From the IMG/VR virus record IMGVR_UViG_3300020125_000389, positions 1-40,843 of that record: a stretch of 40,843 nt of DNA, one strand, 5' to 3'. Under the pieces are notes generated by a model. It ran no database searches. It was not told where the DNA came from and saw only the letters and a program-made list of their open reading frames with translations. Position numbers and translations under genes: made by a program. Source of the stretch: a virus. Of this stretch, positions 38,225-40,843 are shown piece by piece (within the stretch, counting starts at the first letter, position 1; every line of letters starts with the position of its first letter).

Positions 38225-38646
38225 TGCTCGCGATACTGGCGATCCTCGTCGTTGGTCCCGTCGTTCCGGATCCGCAGCTGACGCCCGGCGTCGCGCGGCC
38301 GATGACAACCGCGCAAGTGTGCTCGACCAAGTGGGGCAAGGACCGACGCCACGTCACCGTCGCGATGAGGAAGCAGGTCTTCGCGCGGTACCGCGTGCCG
38401 TACGCGAAGCATGCGCTCTACGAAGTCGACCACGACATCTCGCGCGAGCTCGGCGGCGCCGACGACATCGACAACCTGTGGCCGCAGCCATGGACCGGTG
38501 GCTACAACGCCCACATGAAGGACCGTCTCGAGAACCGTCTGCATCGCGAGGTCTGCGCCGGCACGCTGTCGCTCGAGCGCGCGCAGCAGGCGATCCGCGG
38601 CGACTGGCGCGTCGCCTTTCGCCGGTATTTCGGAGACCCGCGATGA
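38221..38646 (+). CDS. HNH-type nuclease-like protein with hydrophobic N-terminus
   Basis: 141 residues, ATGATG start overlapping the PAP2 stop. Residues 2-14 are hydrophobic (MLAILAILVVGPVVP), a possible short signal or anchor. The conserved part is YEVDHDISRELGGADDIDNL, WPQPWTGGYNAHMKDRLENR, LHREVCAGTLSLERAQQAI, matching a family annotated as HNH endonucleases (DH at 70-71, Asn85 and His98). Similar proteins in many bacteria also carry signal peptides, which suggests activity in the periplasm, for example degrading incoming DNA. Function not proven. Confidence 0.75.
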   Translation: MMLAILAILVVGPVVPDPQLTPGVARPMTTAQVCSTKWGKDRRHVTVAMRKQVFARYRVPYAKHALYEVDHDISRELGGADDIDNLWPQPWTGGYNAHMKDRLENRLHREVCAGTLSLERAQQAIRGDWRVAFRRYFGDPR

Positions 38647-39083
38647 CGACGAACCTGCACCACGGCGATCGCTTCAGCGGCCTCGCCAGAACCGAGGACC
38701 TCGAGGACGGCATTCACGCGCGGCTGCTCGAGCCGCTGGCGTACACGACGAAAGACGGCTGGCGAATCACCGTGCCGGCGGGCTTCGTGACTGACTTCGC
38801 GTCGATTCCGCGGCTGCTGTATGTTCTCATTCCCCCGCGCGGCCGCTACAACCGGCCGGCGATCGTGCACGACTTCCTGTACCACTACGCGCCGATCGAT
38901 CCGATGACGGGAAAGCCGTGCACGCAGGCGCGGGCCGATTCGATCATTCGAGAGGCCTGCGAGGACGTCGACGACCGCCTCACCCAGCGCTGGGCGATCT
39001 ATCTCGGGTTGCGCGTCGGCGGCTTCATGGCGTGGCACGAGTACCGCGCGAAGAACGATCAGCTGGAGACGCGGGCGGCCTAA
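38643..39083 (+). CDS. DUF1353 family phage protein
   Basis: 146 residues, ATGA start. Family hallmarks: LLEPLAYTTKDGWRITVPAG followed by FVTDFASIPRLLYVLIPPRG, NRPAIVHDFLYHY and ADSIIREACEDV. DUF1353 proteins are found near lysis or tail genes of many siphoviruses; the HDFLYH motif suggests a metal-binding or hydrolytic fold, but activity is unknown. Its stop is followed by a 42-base gap. Confidence 0.85.
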   Translation: MTTNLHHGDRFSGLARTEDLEDGIHARLLEPLAYTTKDGWRITVPAGFVTDFASIPRLLYVLIPPRGRYNRPAIVHDFLYHYAPIDPMTGKPCTQARADSIIREACEDVDDRLTQRWAIYLGLRVGGFMAWHEYRAKNDQLETRAA

Positions 39084-39125
39084 CGCGGACCTTCCTGCAG
39101 GATAATCGGCGGCCAGGGGGTGTGT

Positions 39126-39350
39126 ATGGAGTGGAACGCCGATCAGTTCGTCGACACCATCAAGACCGAGCTCGACCACGGCACGAAGTACTTCTCGACG
39201 CGCGGCAACCAGCAGCTCGCGAACGTCCAGGCCGTGGCGCGCGAGCTGAAGGAATCGGGCCGCGTGATCGTCGAGCCCCACGTGCCGCGCGAGCAGCTCG
39301 ACAAGGTGATCGGCACGATGGACACGACCGCGACGACGTCCGGTCGCTGA
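39126..39350 (+). CDS. Small hypothetical protein
   Basis: 74 residues with AGGGGG five bases before the ATG. Helical with WNADQFVDTIKTELDHGTKY and LANVQAVARELKESGRVIVE. Not coupled to the upstream gene. It is the last forward-strand gene of the block, ending before paired hairpins. Unrecognised. Confidence 0.5.
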   Translation: MEWNADQFVDTIKTELDHGTKYFSTRGNQQLANVQAVARELKESGRVIVEPHVPREQLDKVIGTMDTTATTSGR

Positions 39351-39374
39351 CGCGGACGAGGGTAGAGAACGAAT

Positions 39375-39424
39375 CGGCGAGCCGCTTCTGTTCGAACACG
39401 GCTCGCCGACCGAACGCGTTCGGT
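39375..39424. terminator. Two adjacent perfect inverted repeats, probable bidirectional terminator
   Basis: CGGCGAGCCG (39375-39384) and CGGCTCGCCG (39399-39408) form a perfect 10-bp stem with a 14-base loop. Directly after it, ACCGAACGCGTTCGGT (39409-39424) is a perfect 16-base palindrome. No long T-run follows on either strand. They lie exactly between the convergent forward block and the reverse-strand genes, so a bidirectional terminator is the simplest reading. A recombination or protein-binding site is an alternative. Confidence 0.5.
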
Positions 39425-39538
39425 TACTTCGTCTTGATGTGCTGCTTCTCCCAGGTATTGGCCGGTTTCCGATCAGCAGTTTTCTTGCTGATGAACTGAC
39501 CATTCCCGGAGTCGCGGCGCACAGTCTTGGTGGCCATG
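39424..39538 (-). pseudogene. Frameshifted small basic protein gene
   Basis: From ATG at 39538 the reverse strand reads MATKTVRRDSGNGQFISKK and then stops early (NC-TGA) after a run of five A (T at 39480-39484 on the forward strand). Removing one A restores TADRKPANTWEKQHIKTK ending at TAA (39424-39426). The restored protein, ~37 residues, resembles a widespread small bacterial family of the form K-T-V-x-R-(D/S)-x3-G-x-F-(V/I)-x-K ... KP-x-T. A homopolymer indel, real or from sequencing, is the likely cause. Confidence 0.5.
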
Positions 39539-39705
39539 GACGACCTCGTTCGTTGGTGAGCTGCCACCTTCAAGCCTTGACCACCGACGCGGGAGGCGCC
39601 ACAATCGCTGCTGTAGGGGCAAGCGGGGGTTCGGCTTCGGCCGGGCAGCTGTTTGACCGTCGTGTCGGCGGATCCTGCTGCACAGGCAGGACCGCCGATC
39701 CGTCT
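39539..39705. terminator. Gap with a strong hairpin behind the toxin gene
   Basis: No gene is supported here. A 12-bp stem with one bulged A, CGGCGG-A-TCCTGC (39666-39678) with GCAGGACCGCCG (39686-39697) and a 7-base loop, lies just after the toxin stop on the reverse strand. There is no U-tract, so it may terminate poorly or protect the mRNA 3' end. Confidence 0.4.
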
Positions 39706-40128
39706 TCAACGCGATCGCAGCGGCACGACGTTGGTGTCGTCCTCGCGGCGTCGCGTGTGATTCACAATCCATCCGAAAAATTCGTCCTGTCCAACGACGC
39801 CGCGCGCCACGTCTTCGAACATCGTGGCGATGGCATCCTCGTCCTCGACAAGCGCATGGCCGTTGACGTCGAGAAACGTAGTCATCGCGAGCAGGGCGGT
39901 GCGTTTATTGCCATCCACGAATGGATGGTTCGCGATCAGAAAGAACGCGTAGGCCGCCGCCTTCTCAGCCACTGTCGGATAGAACTCGGTCGATCCGTAT
40001 CCTTGCTGCGGCTGGAACACGGCCGACGCCAACAGGTGCTCCGAGCGCACGCCGCTGGCGCCGCCGAGTTCAAGAATCATCGTGTGAAATTCAAGGACTT
40101 CATCGACCGTGAGATAGATCAGACCCAT
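39706..40128 (-). CDS. doc: Doc-type Fic toxin (death on curing)
   Basis: 140 residues, normal for Doc. The Fic core is readable: LTVDEVLEFHTMILELGG, VRSEHLLASAVFQPQQGYGS, YPTVAEKAAAYAFFLIANH, and the active-site loop HPFVDGNKR (H68, D72, N74, K75, R76). D and K in place of the usual E and G of AMP-transferring Fic enzymes mark the Doc subgroup; P1 Doc phosphorylates EF-Tu and stops translation. It lies three bases behind the antitoxin gene and would be co-transcribed. Likely a maintenance or anti-phage module. Confidence 0.92.
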   Translation of the reverse strand: MGLIYLTVDEVLEFHTMILELGGASGVRSEHLLASAVFQPQQGYGSTEFYPTVAEKAAAYAFFLIANHPFVDGNKRTALLAMTTFLDVNGHALVEDEDAIATMFEDVARGVVGQDEFFGWIVNHTRRREDDTNVVPLRSR

Positions 40129-40131
40129 CGA

Positions 40132-40368
40132 TTACCTCGCCAAACGCTCCAGTGACTTGCGGTGTTTCGTCATCATGCGGCGCGCCGACGCGCGCGCCTC
40201 GTCTTTCGTTGCGTACCGATGCGGTTCAATCACGATGCGATCGCCTTCCAGCGAGATCTCGACCTCTGCGTTCGGATCGTCGAGCGCGAGTTGGTCGATA
40301 AACGGCTTCGGCAGCACGACGCCGCGCGAGGACGGGCCCATCTGCGTCAGTCGCTTCACGAGAGGCAT
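40132..40368 (-). CDS. AbrB/MazE-like antitoxin paired with Doc
   Basis: 78 residues with AAGGAG (40377-40382, reverse) before the ATG. The N-terminus (VKRLTQMGPSSRGVVLPKPF, then IDQLALDDPNAEVEISLEGD and RIVIEPH) is a SpoVT/AbrB swapped-hairpin DNA-binding domain. The C-terminal ~30 residues (TKDEARASARRMMTKHRKSL) are helical and probably the toxin-neutralising part. Classical Doc is paired with Phd; AbrB-type partners are known from genomic surveys. It should autoregulate by binding the AT-rich region upstream. Confidence 0.88.
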   Translation of the reverse strand: MPLVKRLTQMGPSSRGVVLPKPFIDQLALDDPNAEVEISLEGDRIVIEPHRYATKDEARASARRMMTKHRKSLERLAR

Positions 40369-40440
40369 AACAGTCGCTCCTTCCCTGAGAATGAATACGA
40401 ACTAAATATATATTATGTCGGTATGCGATTGCAAGGTTTG
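40369..40440 (-). promoter_or_regulatory. AT-rich promoter/operator of the toxin-antitoxin operon
   Basis: On the reverse strand, TTGCAA (40434-40429) and TATATA (40412-40407) are spaced by 16 bases, and the perfect palindrome AATATATATT (40405-40414) overlaps the -10. This is the most AT-rich stretch in the window. The palindrome is a natural operator for the AbrB-like antitoxin. Predicted by eye. Confidence 0.55.
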
Positions 40441-40456
40441 TTTCGGGGGAGCTGGC

Positions 40457-40735
40457 TTACGGCCGCTCGAGCGCCTTGCGCTCTTGTTCGGCCCACGCGA
40501 TCGCGAGCTCGCGCGGCGTGCGCGCCGGATCGAGGCGCTGATCGAAGCGACGGCTAAACGCGAATTCCTCGTTCTTCCAAAACTGCGCTTCGACACCGTG
40601 CTCGCCGTGGTCGACGAGCTCGCAGCGCACGCGGGTGTGGTTCACGAGGAACTCGAAGAGCAATGCGCCGCGTTTCGGTTGGCGCGGCGCCGGCGGCCGG
40701 TGATGCGGCGCGTAGAAGGGCACGTCGTCGGTCAT
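40457..40735 (-). CDS. Hypothetical protein upstream of the toxin-antitoxin operon
   Basis: 92 residues from ATG 40735 (the frame is open to 40813, where another ATG would add a basic low-complexity leader). Core: LLFEFLVNHTRVRCELVDHG, EHGVEAQFWKNEEFAFSRRF, TPRELAIAWAEQERKALE. It looks like a short alpha/beta cytoplasmic protein. Separated by 88 bases from the antitoxin start, so not in the same operon by overlap. Unrecognised. Confidence 0.55.
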   Translation of the reverse strand: MTDDVPFYAPHHRPPAPRQPKRGALLFEFLVNHTRVRCELVDHGEHGVEAQFWKNEEFAFSRRFDQRLDPARTPRELAIAWAEQERKALERP

Positions 40736-40843
40736 CGGCGGTCCCACACGTCGGCACCACGATCGCGTTCCATTTCGCTCCGAAACCTTCCGCAATTCTC
40801 GCGATTCGTCCATCGTGACGGACGCCGACGATCGAGCGAAGGC

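Noticed and set aside
1-40843. Terminal direct repeat or circular overlap of the window ends
   Set aside because: The first and last ~50 bases share no visible repeat, and a gene is cut at the left edge.

Overview
The window is high-GC DNA packed with short, overlapping genes. It is a tailed double-stranded DNA phage or prophage with an HK97-type head and a long, non-contractile (siphovirus-type) tail. Direct evidence is the uninterrupted order terminase small and large subunits, portal, S49 prohead protease, HK97-fold capsid protein, gp6-like connector, head closure, tail terminator, tail tube candidates, -1 frameshifted tail chaperone pair, gp10-like protein, tape measure, tail hub, and then a lysis/export cassette. 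The host cannot be read off directly. The GC bias, a Ku protein and a PKD-repeat lipoprotein would suit a soil bacterium such as an Acidobacteriota or Proteobacteria member, but this is a guess. The window opens inside a gene, so the element continues beyond it.

Layout. 1-2.9 kb: small coupled genes (helix-turn-helix, zinc-ribbon and membrane proteins). 3.1-6.2 kb: replication module, with a leader peptide coupled to a winged-helix/DnaA-N initiator whose gene carries iteron-like repeats, then a HerA/FtsK-like ATPase gene interrupted by an in-frame amber codon. 6.2-9.6 kb: accessory genes, including a DUF5131 (Gp37/Gp68) protein and a double-HTH protein. 9.6-12.2 kb: a likely moron, namely a PKD lipoprotein with its own leader, plus a reverse-strand Ku gene. 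12.2-15 kb: HTH paralogues, an HNH nuclease and small zinc-ribbon proteins. 15-35.8 kb: packaging and structural genes. 35.9-39.4 kb: transglycosylase, holin-like protein, and exported proteins including a PAP2 phosphatase and an HNH-type nuclease. 39.4-40.8 kb, reverse strand: a broken small gene, a Doc/Fic toxin with an AbrB-like antitoxin, and one unknown gene.

How the parts may fit. Most neighbouring genes overlap by ATGA, GTGA or TTGA, so translation is probably coupled throughout. Independent Shine-Dalgarno sites sit mainly before abundant structural genes. No integrase, excisionase-att pair, polymerase or helicase loader is visible. An iteron-type initiator together with a Doc addiction module makes a plasmid-like prophage (phage-plasmid) state plausible; this is inference.

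The most unusual signals are: (1) a ~100-nt untranslated element present twice, before 28729 and 35948, with a compensatory base-pair change and a potential start-codon-sequestering helix; (2) iteron-like repeats inside the initiator gene, behind a 25-codon leader peptide; (3) the amber codon splitting the HerA-like ATPase between Walker A and Walker B; (4) one repeat module shared by a head connector and the tail hub; (5) hydrophobic N-termini on the terminase large subunit and the capsid protein.
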